Part shown: piece after piece, positions 49,724 through 59,355 of the stretch
Layout: every line of letters starts with the position of its first letter
Position numbering within the stretch: the first letter of the stretch is position 1
Assembly (NCBI RefSeq): GCF_029760915.1
Contig: NZ_CP121685.1
Location: forward strand, 372,001 to 436,000
From: Olleya sp. YS
GTDB lineage: Bacteria; Bacteroidota; Bacteroidia; Flavobacteriales; Flavobacteriaceae
Direction: 5' to 3'
DNA: 64,000 nucleotides
Notes under the pieces: generated by a model
What the model was told of the DNA's origin: nothing
The model's database searches: none
Seen by the model: only the letters and a program-made list of their open reading frames with translations
Made by a program: the position numbers and the translations under genes

Positions 49724-51199
49724 ATGAAATTAAAAATGACTATCAATAAAATAAAGTCTATTGAAAATCTGACGATAGAATTACCAGTTGATAAAGGATT
49801 ATATGCATTAACTGGACAGAATGGTGCTGGAAAAAGTACAGTAGCAACCTGTGCCTCAAGTGTATTCTTCAACATGACTATGAAAGACTATTTTGGAAAA
49901 ACTGACAAAGAAGCCTTTATTAGTTTTGAATATGATGGAGCTTCCAAAATCTATAAAAAAAATAGTTATGGAAAATGGTATAGTTCAAAAAACGGACATA
50001 TCGATTTAAAAGGTTTTTATGAAGGAAGTTTAATTTTTGGAAATAGATTTAGAAATACTAACTATAACAACTTAAGAAAATTAGACCGCATTAGTGATAG
50101 CTACTTGAAAAAAGCACCTGAGTTTATAAGAGAAAATTTAGGTTTAATTCTTCATAATAATAAAGAATTTTACGAAAAACTATTTAGAGTTAATCCATCA
50201 TCAATTAGCCATATAGCAAAATTCTATGGAGACATATTTTATTATGAAATACACGGAAAAAAAGTCAGTCAATTTCATATGTCGACTGGAGAAAATTTAC
50301 TTATTAGTATTCTAAACTCTCTGAATATTAGAAATACAGACAGAAAAACAATAGACACACCTTGCATCCTACTTTTAGACGAAGTAGAACTTGCATTACA
50401 TCCATCTTCATTAAAGCGATTAGTAGTCTTTTTAAAGGAAATTTCTAAGCAATTCAATTACTCTGTTTATTTTTCAACTCATTCCCTAGAGTTAATTAGT
50501 TCAATTAAGCCAGATAATATTTTCTTTCTCGATAGACATAGCGACCATTCACTTGAACTTATAAACCCATGTTACCCTGCATATGCAACACGAATGCTTT
50601 ATGACCATACTGGATACGATTATATAATATTAGTCGAAGATGATTTAGCTAAAGAGATTATTAAAAGACTATTGAGACAAAATTCTTTATGGGGAAATAA
50701 ACTTATATATATATTGCCTTGTGGAGGTTTTACAAATGTTATTGATTTAGCGCAAGAGGTCGTATCAAGTAATTTGGTTGGTAAAACTTCAAGTATTAGT
50801 CTTATTCTTGATGCTGATATTAAAGAGCAAGCCAAAAAATATATTACTAAAAATAATATTGCTAATAATATACCCTTAAATTTTCTTCCTATTGAAAGTT
50901 TAGAAAAATATTTAAAATCCAAATTATTTGACAACGTTGACCACAAACTGTTCCGTCATCTTAATGATTTCGTTTTTCATCAAGTAAGTTTAAACGAGAT
51001 AATTGATGAATACCGTAGTTCAAAGGATTTTGAAAATGACAATAATGGAAAAAAATTATACTCTAGAATTGACAAAGAATTAAGAGCGCGAAATAAGGAT
51101 AGAACCGAAATTATTGAGATGGTTGTAGATTATCTCACTGCAAATGATAAAATAAGTATAGATAAAATAGTTGCTTTTTTAAAAGCCCAATTCGAATAA
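49724..51199 (+). CDS. OLD-like ATPase with C-terminal TOPRIM-type region
   Basis: A 491-residue protein. Walker A is LTGQNGAGKSTVATCA (about residues 29-44), Walker B ILLLDEVELALHPSSLKRLV (about 220-239) and the H-loop is YFSTHSLELISS (about 253-264), an SMC/ABC-type ATPase of the AAA_15/OLD kind. From about 300, YIILVEDDLAKEIIKRLLRQ and SLILDADIKEQA resemble the Glu and Asp-x-Asp motifs of a TOPRIM nuclease. Proteins of this layout (OLD, and the ATPases of PARIS and Gabija) act in phage defence. No partner gene adjoins it, so it would be a stand-alone OLD type. The flanks match those of the FRG gene. Confidence 0.8.
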   Translation: MKLKMTINKIKSIENLTIELPVDKGLYALTGQNGAGKSTVATCASSVFFNMTMKDYFGKTDKEAFISFEYDGASKIYKKNSYGKWYSSKNGHIDLKGFYEGSLIFGNRFRNTNYNNLRKLDRISDSYLKKAPEFIRENLGLILHNNKEFYEKLFRVNPSSISHIAKFYGDIFYYEIHGKKVSQFHMSTGENLLISILNSLNIRNTDRKTIDTPCILLLDEVELALHPSSLKRLVVFLKEISKQFNYSVYFSTHSLELISSIKPDNIFFLDRHSDHSLELINPCYPAYATRMLYDHTGYDYIILVEDDLAKEIIKRLLRQNSLWGNKLIYILPCGGFTNVIDLAQEVVSSNLVGKTSSISLILDADIKEQAKKYITKNNIANNIPLNFLPIESLEKYLKSKLFDNVDHKLFRHLNDFVFHQVSLNEIIDEYRSSKDFENDNNGKKLYSRIDKELRARNKDRTEIIEMVVDYLTANDKISIDKIVAFLKAQFE

Positions 51200-51210
51200 A
51201 AAAACTAAGT

Positions 51211-51302
51211 CTAACAATGTACTTAAAAAACATCGCAAGTAATTACTAAAATTATTTATTGAGTGTTTTATAAAGTCGCCTAATTTTAAAATTTGACGAC
51301 TT
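51211..51302 (+). other. Downstream flank of the OLD-like gene: shared motif and imperfect hairpin
   Basis: CTAACAATGTACT (51211-51223) matches CTAACAAAGTACT (17356-17368) after the FRG gene at 12 of 13 positions, and each is preceded by an A run. Further on, AAGTCG (51273-51278) pairs with CGACTT (51297-51302) around AATTTTAAAATT, an imperfect stem that may end transcription. Confidence 0.5.
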
Positions 51303-51488
51303 CTAAGTTTTAAGTTTAAGGATAAATAGTAAAACTTAAATATTCATCTTTTATTTTATCAGAAAAGTTAATCATTTTTTTGGCAGTACTTTACATGCAC
51401 AAATACTTTCAACAATCTATTCAAACATTCCCACAATCAATTAACATTCCTTTAAACAAAAACGCTATTCTGTTTTGTATCTTTAAGT

Positions 51489-52034
51489 ATGAAACAGATC
51501 ACACTTTTAGCACTACTTTTTATGGCAGCAACTACTGGATTAACTATTGATTTTGGACAAGATAAAGCTGGAGATACTTGGCGTATTGTTAATGATGGTG
51601 TGATGGGTGGATTGTCACAATCTTCTGCTACGTTAACCGAAGATACGGTTCTATTTAAAGGCGACGTGAGTCTAGAAAATAATGGTGGTTTTGCTAGTAT
51701 GCGTACCTTAATTACAGAAGGTGCTTTAAAAGACTGTAAGACCATGACGATACGTTTTAAAAGCAGTAGTACAAATAGGACGTTTGGATTGTCGCTTAAA
51801 AATAGTCAGCAGTATTATATACCATACTACAAACATACCTTTACACCTAAAACTACAGATTGGGAAATACTAACGGTTAATTTATCCGACTTTAAACATT
51901 ACCGTATTAGTGAGGTGATTGGCAACGAGATGCCTAAAAAAGCGTTAGACGATGTGTTTAATATTGCACTAATTATTAGCGATAAAAAAGCAGGTCCTTT
52001 TGATATTGAGATTGATTATATTACATTTGAGTAA
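51489..52034 (+). CDS. CIA30 family protein, exported
   Basis: A 181-residue protein with an N-terminal hydrophobic signal (MKQITLLALLFMAATTGLT). The domain is CIA30-like: WRIVNDGVMGGLSQSSA (about 34-50, the typical V-N-D-x-V-M-G-G-x-S), FKGDVSLENNGGFASMRT (about 57-74), IRFKSSSTNRTFGLSLKN and FNIALIISDKKAGPFDIEID. Named after a mitochondrial complex I assembly factor, but bacterial members have a sugar-binding-like jelly-roll and unknown role. Confidence 0.88.
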   Translation: MKQITLLALLFMAATTGLTIDFGQDKAGDTWRIVNDGVMGGLSQSSATLTEDTVLFKGDVSLENNGGFASMRTLITEGALKDCKTMTIRFKSSSTNRTFGLSLKNSQQYYIPYYKHTFTPKTTDWEILTVNLSDFKHYRISEVIGNEMPKKALDDVFNIALIISDKKAGPFDIEIDYITFE

Positions 52035-52063
52035 TATAACACCCTAATTAACATTTAGTTACA

Positions 52064-52417
52064 TTGACTTTTAACTTACATAAATGGTTATTTAGCATTA
52101 CTGTAGTTGCTCTACTAGTGTCTTTTTCTGGTTATGCAACGACTAGTTCTGAAGTTATAACACCTACCACAGAATGGATTAAAAACTCAAACACTAAAGA
52201 CCAATCTAATACTTTTTATGTGGACTTTAGTTTTGAAGATTCACCAATGTCTTCTTTTGTATTTTATGAGTCTAAATTTTCAACTTTCCTGTTACAAATT
52301 AAAAAGCAAAATCTGTTACGTTTAAAAACTCAACATGTTATTTTTAATCATTACAAGCGTACTTATCTTAATAGACTAATCAAACCTAATTACGTACATC
52401 ATTCTGTGAGCAACTAA
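52064..52417 (+). CDS. Exported protein of unknown function
   Basis: A 117-residue protein with TTG at 52064 as the only plausible start (no in-frame ATG near). The N-terminus LHKWLFSITVVALLVSFSGY is a signal peptide. The rest is unremarkable, with basic aromatic C-terminus (FNHYKRTYLNRLIKPNYVHH). No family recognised. It is 29 nt after the CIA30 gene. Confidence 0.5.
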   Translation: MTFNLHKWLFSITVVALLVSFSGYATTSSEVITPTTEWIKNSNTKDQSNTFYVDFSFEDSPMSSFVFYESKFSTFLLQIKKQNLLRLKTQHVIFNHYKRTYLNRLIKPNYVHHSVSN

Positions 52418-52475
52418 TTATTTAAATAGGGCTAACGTCAACTTTTCTGTTTTAAATAATTAAAAAACTCATCAA

Positions 52476-52655
52476 ATGAATTTAAAAAGAGGACTACGCT
52501 TAGTTGCATTAGTCTTATTTATAGCTATAGCTTGTGTATTACCATTTCCTATGACTTTTAAAAGAAAGGACAATTTACCAAAAGACTTAATAGAGCAAAT
52601 TGATAAGACAACAAAAACTGATGAAGAAGATGTTAATAAAGAGGCTTTTAATTAA
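52476..52655 (+). CDS. Small membrane-anchored protein (59 aa)
   Basis: ATG 52476 opens a 59-codon frame: MNLKRGLRLVALVLFIAIAC then a short proline-containing turn and a charged tail (KDLIEQIDKTTKTDEEDVNK). One membrane helix (about 7-24) is clear; the cysteine is not in a good lipobox (AIAC). No family recognised. Fits a 347-nt gap that otherwise holds only a terminator for the gene on the other strand. Confidence 0.6.
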   Translation: MNLKRGLRLVALVLFIAIACVLPFPMTFKRKDNLPKDLIEQIDKTTKTDEEDVNKEAFN

Positions 52656-52709
52656 GCACTTGTTTAGAGTAACACCATTTTAACTGATTGTTTATTAAAT
52701 ATAGCGCAT

Positions 52710-52744
52710 AAAAAAACCGCTTCCAACCAACAAGAAAGCGGTTT
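52710..52744 (-). terminator. Terminator of the fasciclin gene
   Basis: AAACCGCTT (52714-52722) pairs with AAGCGGTTT (52736-52744); leftward the stem runs into U7. Confidence 0.88.
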
Positions 52745-52764
52745 CACACTAAAATTCCGAAAAA

Positions 52765-53367
52765 TTATTTCGGCATTACTACAGTATCAATCGCATGAAT
52801 CACGCCATTTGAGGCTGCTACATCTGCTATAACTACTTTAGACTTATTTCCTTTTTCATCGGTTAATATTACACTGTCACCATCTAATGATGCAACTAGT
52901 TTTCCACCTTGTACAGTAGCTACTTCAAAAGCACCATCGTTAGATTTGATAGCATCTACTACTGCTGCTGCTTCAAATTTTCCTGATACCACGTGGTATG
53001 TCAGTACTGCTGTTAAGGTTGCTTTATTTTCTGGTTTTAGTAAGTTTGCTACTGTACCTTCTGGTAATTTTGCAAACGCATCGTTGGTTGGTGCAAATAC
53101 AGTAAATGGTCCATCACCACTTAATGTCTCTACTAATTCTGCTGCATTTACTGCTGCTACTAATGTAGAAAAGTTGTCATTTCCTACTGCTACACCTACA
53201 ATGTTTGGAGTGCTTTGCATCTCTTTTTTAGCCTCGTCTGTGTTTACTGCTACTTCTTTTTTAGCATCATCCATAGTGGTTTCTGCGTCTTTTTGTGCGT
53301 CTTTACAAGAAGTCAATCCTAATAGTCCGACCATTGCAAACGCCATAAATACATTTTTAGTTTTCAT
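52765..53367 (-). CDS. Fasciclin domain lipoprotein
   Basis: A 200-residue protein from ATG 53367 ([20 protein letters not shown], lipobox LTSC); an ATG eight codons further up lies at the predicted -7 box (complement of 53389-53396) and is excluded. After a coiled, charged stretch ([20 protein letters not shown]) comes one FAS1 domain: [39 protein letters not shown] (H1 motif), [10 protein letters not shown] and [13 protein letters not shown] (H2 motif). A surface adhesion or cell-envelope role is typical of the family. Confidence 0.93.
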   Translation of the reverse strand: MKTKNVFMAFAMVGLLGLTSCKDAQKDAETTMDDAKKEVAVNTDEAKKEMQSTPNIVGVAVGNDNFSTLVAAVNAAELVETLSGDGPFTVFAPTNDAFAKLPEGTVANLLKPENKATLTAVLTYHVVSGKFEAAAVVDAIKSNDGAFEVATVQGGKLVASLDGDSVILTDEKGNKSKVVIADVAASNGVIHAIDTVVMPK

Positions 53368-53472
53368 AGTTTTATTTTTAAGTTTACCCAAAGATAGATA
53401 GTGATCTTATTAAAACTATCACAATTTTGTTTAAAGTTTAGTTAAAATTATTAAACAAAAATATATCGTAAT

Positions 53473-53503
53473 AAAAAACCGATACATAATCAACGCATCG
53501 GTT
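53473..53503 (-). terminator. Terminator of the beta-barrel gene
   Basis: AACCGAT (53477-53483) pairs with ATCGGTT (53497-53503); leftward it is followed by U's (complement of the A run before 53479). Confidence 0.75.
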
Positions 53504-53526
53504 ATTGTTATTTACATGGTTTAGAC

Positions 53527-54120
53527 TTAAAAATCAAAGCCTACAGAAAATTGCCACACTCTGTTACTTGGCTTACCATCGTCATAGATATCTCCTAATC
53601 CTAAGTGGTAACGTACACCAAAACTAACACCTGCATCAGTCTTAAATCCAGCTCCGAAATTAACTCCGTAATCAAAACTATTTGGCTCAAACTCTTGCGA
53701 TGTATCAAACAAATTGAAGTTAGCATCAAACGTTTCTTTATGAGATATAGCGTATCCAATTTGTGGACCAGCTTCTAGATAAAAGGTACTTACAGGATAT
53801 AATTTTAAACTTAACGGTAGATTGATGTAGTTTAATTTTTGAGTAAATGTTCCACTGTCGTTTTTTATTTCATACCCTTGTTGCGAGTATAATAATTCTA
53901 TTTGGATGGATGCAAAATCACTAAAATAAGACTCGCCATAAAGTCCTATATGAAATCCGCTTCTCTGACCAGTTTCTCCGTCTCCATCATACTCGACAGA
54001 TGCAAGGCTATAACCGCCTTTTAATCCTCCGTTAGACTGTAGTTTTGTGTCATTATCTTGTGCGTTTGCAAAATATAATGCACCAAAAATTAACACGATT
54101 GATAAACATTTAATTTTCAT
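53527..54120 (-). CDS. Outer-membrane beta-barrel protein (porin family)
   Basis: A 197-residue exported protein with signal peptide MKIKCLSIVLIFGALYFANA. Alternating amphipathic strands with aromatic belts (LKGGYSLASVEYDGDGE, GFHIGLYGESYFSDFASIQI, LNYINLPLSLKLYPVSTFYL, GVNFGAGFKTDAGVSFGVRY) and the terminal VWQFSVGFDF, ending in Phe as barrels inserted by BAM do, fit OMP_b-brl_2. It is probably an eight-strand barrel; function unknown. Confidence 0.88.
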   Translation of the reverse strand: MKIKCLSIVLIFGALYFANAQDNDTKLQSNGGLKGGYSLASVEYDGDGETGQRSGFHIGLYGESYFSDFASIQIELLYSQQGYEIKNDSGTFTQKLNYINLPLSLKLYPVSTFYLEAGPQIGYAISHKETFDANFNLFDTSQEFEPNSFDYGVNFGAGFKTDAGVSFGVRYHLGLGDIYDDGKPSNRVWQFSVGFDF

Positions 54121-54189
54121 AATTTATAAGATTTTTAGTTTGTTATTTTATAAATACGAAAAAAAAATATGCTTGGTTTTTAAAAAAAA

Positions 54190-55974
54190 TTACATGCGTT
54201 CAGGCACGTTGATTCCCAATAAGTTAAATCCATTTTTTATAGTGTTAGCGACAACTTTGGAGAGTTGTACTCTAAATACAATCTCATTTTGCGTGTCTGC
54301 ACTAAGTATAGTGACATTTTGATAAAAGCTATTAAATGCTTTAACCAAATCGTAGGTATAATTAGCAATTAATGCTGGACTATGTTGACTAGCTGCTTGC
54401 TGAATAACTTCTGGAAACAGTTGTAAGTGTTTAATTACTTCACGCTCTTTGTCGTGTAAAGAAATTTCGTTTGTATTTAAAGTAATAGCAGAGTCTATAT
54501 TTGCTTTACGCAAAATAGACTGTATTCTTGCATACGTGTATTGAATAAATGGTCCTGTATTACCTTGAAAATCTATAGATTCTTTGGGATCAAAAAGGAT
54601 TCGTTTTTTAGGATCTACTTTTAAGATGTAATATTTTAAAGCACCTAGACCTATGGTTTTATACAAATCTTGCTTTTCTTGCTCTGTATAACCATCTAGT
54701 TTTCCTAAGTCTTCAGAAATGGTTTGAGCGGTATCTGCCATTTCGACAATTAAATCGTCTGCATCCACAACAGTACCTTCTCTACTCTTCATTTTTCCAG
54801 AAGGTAAGTCGACCATTCCGTAGCTTAAATGATATAGATTTTTTGCCCATTCAAATCCAAGTTTCTTAATAATTAAAAACAGTACTTGAAAATGATATTC
54901 TTGCTCGTTTCCAACCGTATATACCATTCCGCCAACATCAGGAAAGTCTTTAGCACGCTGTATAGCTGTACCAATATCTTGTGTCATGTACACAGCAGTT
55001 CCGTCTGAACGTAGTACAATTTTTTCGTCTAAACCATCTTCGGTTAAATCGCACCACACAGATCCATCGTCTTTTTTATAAAATACGCCAGATTTTAATC
55101 CTTCAGCAATAAATTCTTTTCCTAATAAATAGGTTTGACTTTCATAATACAACTTATCAAAATCGACACCTAAGTTTTTGTATGTGGTATTAAAACCATC
55201 GTATACCCAACCATTCATAGTGTCCCATAAAGCCACAACCTCTTTATCTCCTGCTTCCCATTGTTGTAGCATTTGTTGTGCTTCCAATAAAATAGGCGCT
55301 TCTTTTTTTGCTTCTTCTTCAGTTTTACCTTGAGCTACTAACGCTGCAATTTCTTTTTTATATTCTTGGTCAAACTTAACGTAGTAATTACCGACTAATT
55401 TATCGCCTTTTAATCCTGTAGATTCTGGCGTTTTACCATTACCAAAACGTTGCCAAGCCAACATGCTTTTGCAAATATGAATCCCTCTATCGTTTATTAT
55501 CTGCGTTTTATAGACTTTTTTTCCTGAAGCCTTTAAAATTTCAGACACACTATACCCTAATAAGTTATTACGTATATGTCCAAGGTGTAATGGTTTGTTG
55601 GTATTGGGTGAAGAATACTCCACCATTACCGCTTTGTTTTTAGTATTAACGTCAACAAAACCAAAACGCTCTTCCTCCTTTATTGTATTAAAATAATTGA
55701 CAAAATAGGACGCTGCAATTTCTAGATTTAAAAACCCTTTAACCACATTGAAGCCTTCAACATCTGCTACATGTTCTACAAGGTAGTTACCAATAGCTTC
55801 TCCAATTTGCACAGGATTACCTTTAACCACGCGCAACATTGGGAAAACAACTAAGGTGATATCTCCAGCAAACTCTTTTCTGGTTGCTTGAAATTCTACC
55901 GATTCTAAATTAGCATTGTAAATGGTAGATACTGCTTGTCTTACTGCTTGCGTTAAAGTGGCTTGAAGGCTCAT
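54190..55974 (-). CDS. argS: Arginyl-tRNA synthetase
   Basis: A 594-residue class I synthetase. VVEYSSPNTNKPLHLGHIRN holds the HIGH motif (HLGH, about residues 125-128); SGKMKSREGTVVDADDLIVE carries the KMSKS counterpart (KMKS); QYTYARIQSILRKA and the C-terminal DALR anticodon domain (FYQNVTILSADTQNE ... GINVPERM) are present. A -7 box TATCTTTG (complement of 55997-56004) lies 22 nt upstream. Confidence 0.97.
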   Translation of the reverse strand: MSLQATLTQAVRQAVSTIYNANLESVEFQATRKEFAGDITLVVFPMLRVVKGNPVQIGEAIGNYLVEHVADVEGFNVVKGFLNLEIAASYFVNYFNTIKEEERFGFVDVNTKNKAVMVEYSSPNTNKPLHLGHIRNNLLGYSVSEILKASGKKVYKTQIINDRGIHICKSMLAWQRFGNGKTPESTGLKGDKLVGNYYVKFDQEYKKEIAALVAQGKTEEEAKKEAPILLEAQQMLQQWEAGDKEVVALWDTMNGWVYDGFNTTYKNLGVDFDKLYYESQTYLLGKEFIAEGLKSGVFYKKDDGSVWCDLTEDGLDEKIVLRSDGTAVYMTQDIGTAIQRAKDFPDVGGMVYTVGNEQEYHFQVLFLIIKKLGFEWAKNLYHLSYGMVDLPSGKMKSREGTVVDADDLIVEMADTAQTISEDLGKLDGYTEQEKQDLYKTIGLGALKYYILKVDPKKRILFDPKESIDFQGNTGPFIQYTYARIQSILRKANIDSAITLNTNEISLHDKEREVIKHLQLFPEVIQQAASQHSPALIANYTYDLVKAFNSFYQNVTILSADTQNEIVFRVQLSKVVANTIKNGFNLLGINVPERM

Positions 55975-56288
55975 TTTTTGTTACATTTTTAGAGCGCAAA
56001 GATAGCATTTTTATTGAATGAATATTATTCGACTATCTTAATAAAATCTCGATTAAAATTCATCAAAATATAACTTGAAAAAATAAATTAACCTTTTAGC
56101 TAATTTTTTGGTATTACCTCTTAAAAATTATGATAACAATATATTAATAGTCATTTTTAACATCGAAGGAAAATCCCTCTAATTTTCTTCTTTTAATTAA
56201 ACTAACAAATAAGTCGTTAACTTAAGTTAAATCAAGCACATTTTTTGTGCAATTTGTCTTACTTTTGTTTTTGATGTTGTATACTTAA
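55975..56288. other. Divergent intergenic region argS / histidine kinase
   Basis: 314 nt without a gene. It holds the leftward argS -7 box (complement of 55997-56004), a small hairpin GCACA/TGTGC (56236-56240/56246-56250) and a rightward -7 match TACTTTTG (56260-56267) 21 nt before the kinase ATG. The rest is AT-rich with nothing further recognisable. Confidence 0.5.
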
Positions 56289-58355
56289 ATGAAGAGACTA
56301 TTTGTCCTTATTTTTTTATTCTGTTTTGCATTTGGTTTTTCACAAGATGAAGAGCTAGACAGCTTAACTATTCAGTTGGCTTATCAAAGTCCTGACTCTT
56401 CAAAAGTGGATACTTCTGTTAGTATTATCAAATTGCTTTTTGATAAAAAAGATTACAGCAAAGCACAAAAATTTATTACTCTAAGTGAAGATTTAGCCAA
56501 AGATTTAAACTACAAGAAAGGTTTAGCTGAAATTACATACTATAAAGCAAAAATTGGTAATGAGCAAGGCGATGTTGCACAAGCCATAAGACATTTTAAA
56601 AACGCAAAATCGCTATACGCTTCCATAAAAGATACTATATCGATAGCTAAAGTTAATAGTAACTTAGGCGTTTTAGAGATTAAAAACGGAAATTATAAAG
56701 ACGGTTTAGCGTATGCATTATCTGCAATTAACGAATTAGAAAAAAGAGGTCTTTTTGAAGAGTTGTCTAAAAACTATGATAATCTTGCCAACACATATGA
56801 AACTACTGGCAATCTCGAAAAAGCAATTACTTACTACCTGAAAAAACTAGATGTTGACAATAGATCTAACAACATTGAAGGATTAATTAGCACCAATAAA
56901 AATCTTGGTGACATTTACACCAAAAAAGAAAACTACAATCAAGCAGTAAGCTATTACGAAAGTGCTTTAGGATATGCTAGTTCTAGTGACGAAAAACTTA
57001 GAGCCCAAATATTACCTTATTTAGGAAATGCATATTTAAAAGATAAAGACTATAAAACATCTGCTAGATATCTTGTAGAATCTATCAATCTAAATAGACG
57101 ATTTGATAACAAAAATGAAATTTTAATAGCCTTAAATAGTTTAGGAGATTTAAATATACAACAAGGTAGACTTAAAACTGCTGAAGAACAATTACAAGAG
57201 GCTGCTAATATTAGTAGAGTTACAAAAAATGATGAAGAGTTGCTACGTAATTACAAGTTGATGCAAACTCTAGATTCTAAAAAAGGTAACTTTGAAAGTG
57301 CTTACACTTGGCAAGAAGAATATTATAAATTAAAAGAAAAACTAGATCAAGAACAGGCTAAAAATACACCAGTATTTGTTATTGATGATGTAGAAGAAGC
57401 TAGTACAGATGTAGATCCCTTACTTATTCCGAATACTGGAGTTGATGAAGATTTAGTAAGTAAGAAAAAATTAGATAAATTTAAACTTATCTTTTATGCT
57501 TTATTAGCAGCATTTGCAATTGTTTTGACCTTTTTTGTGCTATTTTATTTAAAACGAAACAACAGACTAAAATATACTAGAGAGCTTGAGGCAAAAAACA
57601 AGAAGATAGAATTGCAAAACGAAGCTATTTTAGAGCAAAGCAAACATCTAGAAAACATAAATAAAGTTAAAGACAAGTTGTTTTCTATTGTCTCTCATGA
57701 CCTTAAGGACTCTTTAACATCTACAAAAGGATTTATAGATTTATTAAAAGAAGGACAATTAACTCAAGACGAGTTCCATAGTCTACTACCAGAATTAAGT
57801 GAGAATGCTAATAATGCCTCATTATTGTTATTTAATCTTTTAAATTGGTCTAAATCACAGATGCAGTCTTTAGAACCTAAACCTTCCTTATTTGATATCC
57901 AAGAAGTATTTGCTGAAAAAGTAAAACTAATGGACCAAAAATTTGAAGCAAAAGGTGTCAAACTTATTGATAATACACTTCGTGATTTTGTGTATGCTGA
58001 TAGAAGCATGATAGAAATTGTAATCCAAAATTTATTAGCTAACGCTGTAAAATTTTGTAATAAAGGTGATAGTGTATCTATTTCTAATCAGATTAGCAAT
58101 GGAAAAGCCATACTAAGTGTTGCAGACACAGGTGTAGGAATTAGTAAAGAGGACCAAGGTAAATTGTTTGGTAACAATACATTTACTACTAGAGGAACTA
58201 ATAAAGAAAAAGGAACAGGTCTTGGATTAACCATATGTAGAGAGTTAGTCGAACTAAACAAAGGAACCATTTGGGTAGAAAGCGCTGTAAATGTAGGTAG
58301 TACTTTTTATGTAGAATTACCTAAAAACAGAGTGGAAAATCCAGGTGATACATGA
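56289..58355 (+). CDS. TPR-containing sensor histidine kinase
   Basis: A 688-residue kinase. Signal peptide (RLFVLIFLFCFAFGFS), then a periplasmic region of tetratricopeptide repeats (about 60-350; for example YYESALGYASSSDEKLRAQI), one membrane helix (about 398-420), a short coiled coil (ELEAKNKKIELQNEAILEQS), HisKA with phosphoacceptor His near 470 in SIVSHDLKDSLTSTKGFI, and HATPase_c with N box VIQNLLANAVKFC, G1 DTGVGIS and G2 GTGLGLTICREL. No response regulator is adjacent, so the partner is elsewhere. TPR sensors in Bacteroidota are thought to read envelope or peptide cues; the signal here is unknown. Confidence 0.93.
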   Translation: MKRLFVLIFLFCFAFGFSQDEELDSLTIQLAYQSPDSSKVDTSVSIIKLLFDKKDYSKAQKFITLSEDLAKDLNYKKGLAEITYYKAKIGNEQGDVAQAIRHFKNAKSLYASIKDTISIAKVNSNLGVLEIKNGNYKDGLAYALSAINELEKRGLFEELSKNYDNLANTYETTGNLEKAITYYLKKLDVDNRSNNIEGLISTNKNLGDIYTKKENYNQAVSYYESALGYASSSDEKLRAQILPYLGNAYLKDKDYKTSARYLVESINLNRRFDNKNEILIALNSLGDLNIQQGRLKTAEEQLQEAANISRVTKNDEELLRNYKLMQTLDSKKGNFESAYTWQEEYYKLKEKLDQEQAKNTPVFVIDDVEEASTDVDPLLIPNTGVDEDLVSKKKLDKFKLIFYALLAAFAIVLTFFVLFYLKRNNRLKYTRELEAKNKKIELQNEAILEQSKHLENINKVKDKLFSIVSHDLKDSLTSTKGFIDLLKEGQLTQDEFHSLLPELSENANNASLLLFNLLNWSKSQMQSLEPKPSLFDIQEVFAEKVKLMDQKFEAKGVKLIDNTLRDFVYADRSMIEIVIQNLLANAVKFCNKGDSVSISNQISNGKAILSVADTGVGISKEDQGKLFGNNTFTTRGTNKEKGTGLGLTICRELVELNKGTIWVESAVNVGSTFYVELPKNRVENPGDT

Positions 58356-58356
58356 A

Positions 58357-59289
58357 CTACCCCTTCGGTAGAAATACCTCAGCCATCATACACCGAGCGC
58401 TTCCGCCACCACAAGTCTCAATAGTTTCTAAAGAGCTTGATAAGATTGGGCAATATGCTTCAATTAACGCTATTTGTGCAGGACTTAAACTATCATGAGC
58501 AGCTTGACTCATAACCAAATATAACGCATCGTCTTTACCTTTAACTTGTAACATATTACCAGCAAATTGGTGCATTTGCTTTTCGTTGATTGTAATAACT
58601 TTTTTGCCTGTTTTTTCTAACTGAGCAATAACATTTTTGCGTTCCTTTTTGTCATCAATAGTTTCTAAACAAATAACAGCAAAAGTTTCTGCCAAACACA
58701 TCATGACATTGGTATGGTAAATTGGCAATCGTTTTCCATTAACCGTTTGCTTAGCTGTAAAAACCACTGGTGTATATTCAAAATCTTCACAAAACTCTAT
58801 AAATAACGTTTCATCAGCTCTTGGTGATAACGCACAATACGCTATACTGTTAACTCTATCTAGCAACAAACTACCAGTACCTTCTAAAAACACACCTTCC
58901 TCTTCAGCAGAAGTATAATCTATAATATTATTTATTTTAAAACCTTCTTTTTCTAGACGCATAAACACCTCGTCACGTCTCTCTTTTCTACGGTTTTCTG
59001 CAAACATTGGGTAGATAGCCACATCACCATTTTCATGAAAACTCACCCAATTGTTTGGAAACACTGAATCTGGAGTATCCATTAACTCATCATCATGCTC
59101 TACAATTATATTAACACCTACATGTCTTAGTTTTTCAACGAAAGCATCAAACTCGGCTTGTGCTTTTGTATTGATATCTACATTTTTTATGTCAATATCT
59201 TCTTGAAAATAGTTATTTACTGCGGTTTGTTCATTCATCCTAAAATTAACAGGACGAATCATTAATATAGTGTTTGTGGTTTGTTGCAT
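58357..59289 (-). CDS. ctlX: Citrulline utilisation hydrolase CtlX / amidinotransferase fold
   Basis: A 310-residue amidinotransferase/deiminase-type pentein. TNTILMIRPVNFRMNEQTAV is the N-terminus; PDSVFPNNWVSFHENGDVAI (about 68-87) contains the FxNNWxS motif, IYHTNVMMCLAE (about 190-201) the catalytic His, and ETCGGGSARCMMAEVFLP (about 291-308) the C-terminal catalytic Cys in GGSARCM. CtlX proteins act on citrulline or related guanidino/ureido compounds. Its nearest neighbours give no pathway, apart from arginine-tRNA ligase 2.3 kb away. Confidence 0.87.
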   Translation of the reverse strand: MQQTTNTILMIRPVNFRMNEQTAVNNYFQEDIDIKNVDINTKAQAEFDAFVEKLRHVGVNIIVEHDDELMDTPDSVFPNNWVSFHENGDVAIYPMFAENRRKERRDEVFMRLEKEGFKINNIIDYTSAEEEGVFLEGTGSLLLDRVNSIAYCALSPRADETLFIEFCEDFEYTPVVFTAKQTVNGKRLPIYHTNVMMCLAETFAVICLETIDDKKERKNVIAQLEKTGKKVITINEKQMHQFAGNMLQVKGKDDALYLVMSQAAHDSLSPAQIALIEAYCPILSSSLETIETCGGGSARCMMAEVFLPKG

Positions 59290-59355
59290 TATTTAAAAAT
59301 AAATTGAACACAAAATTAGAGTATTTTTAAATTTAATTTACATTAAAAATCATAA

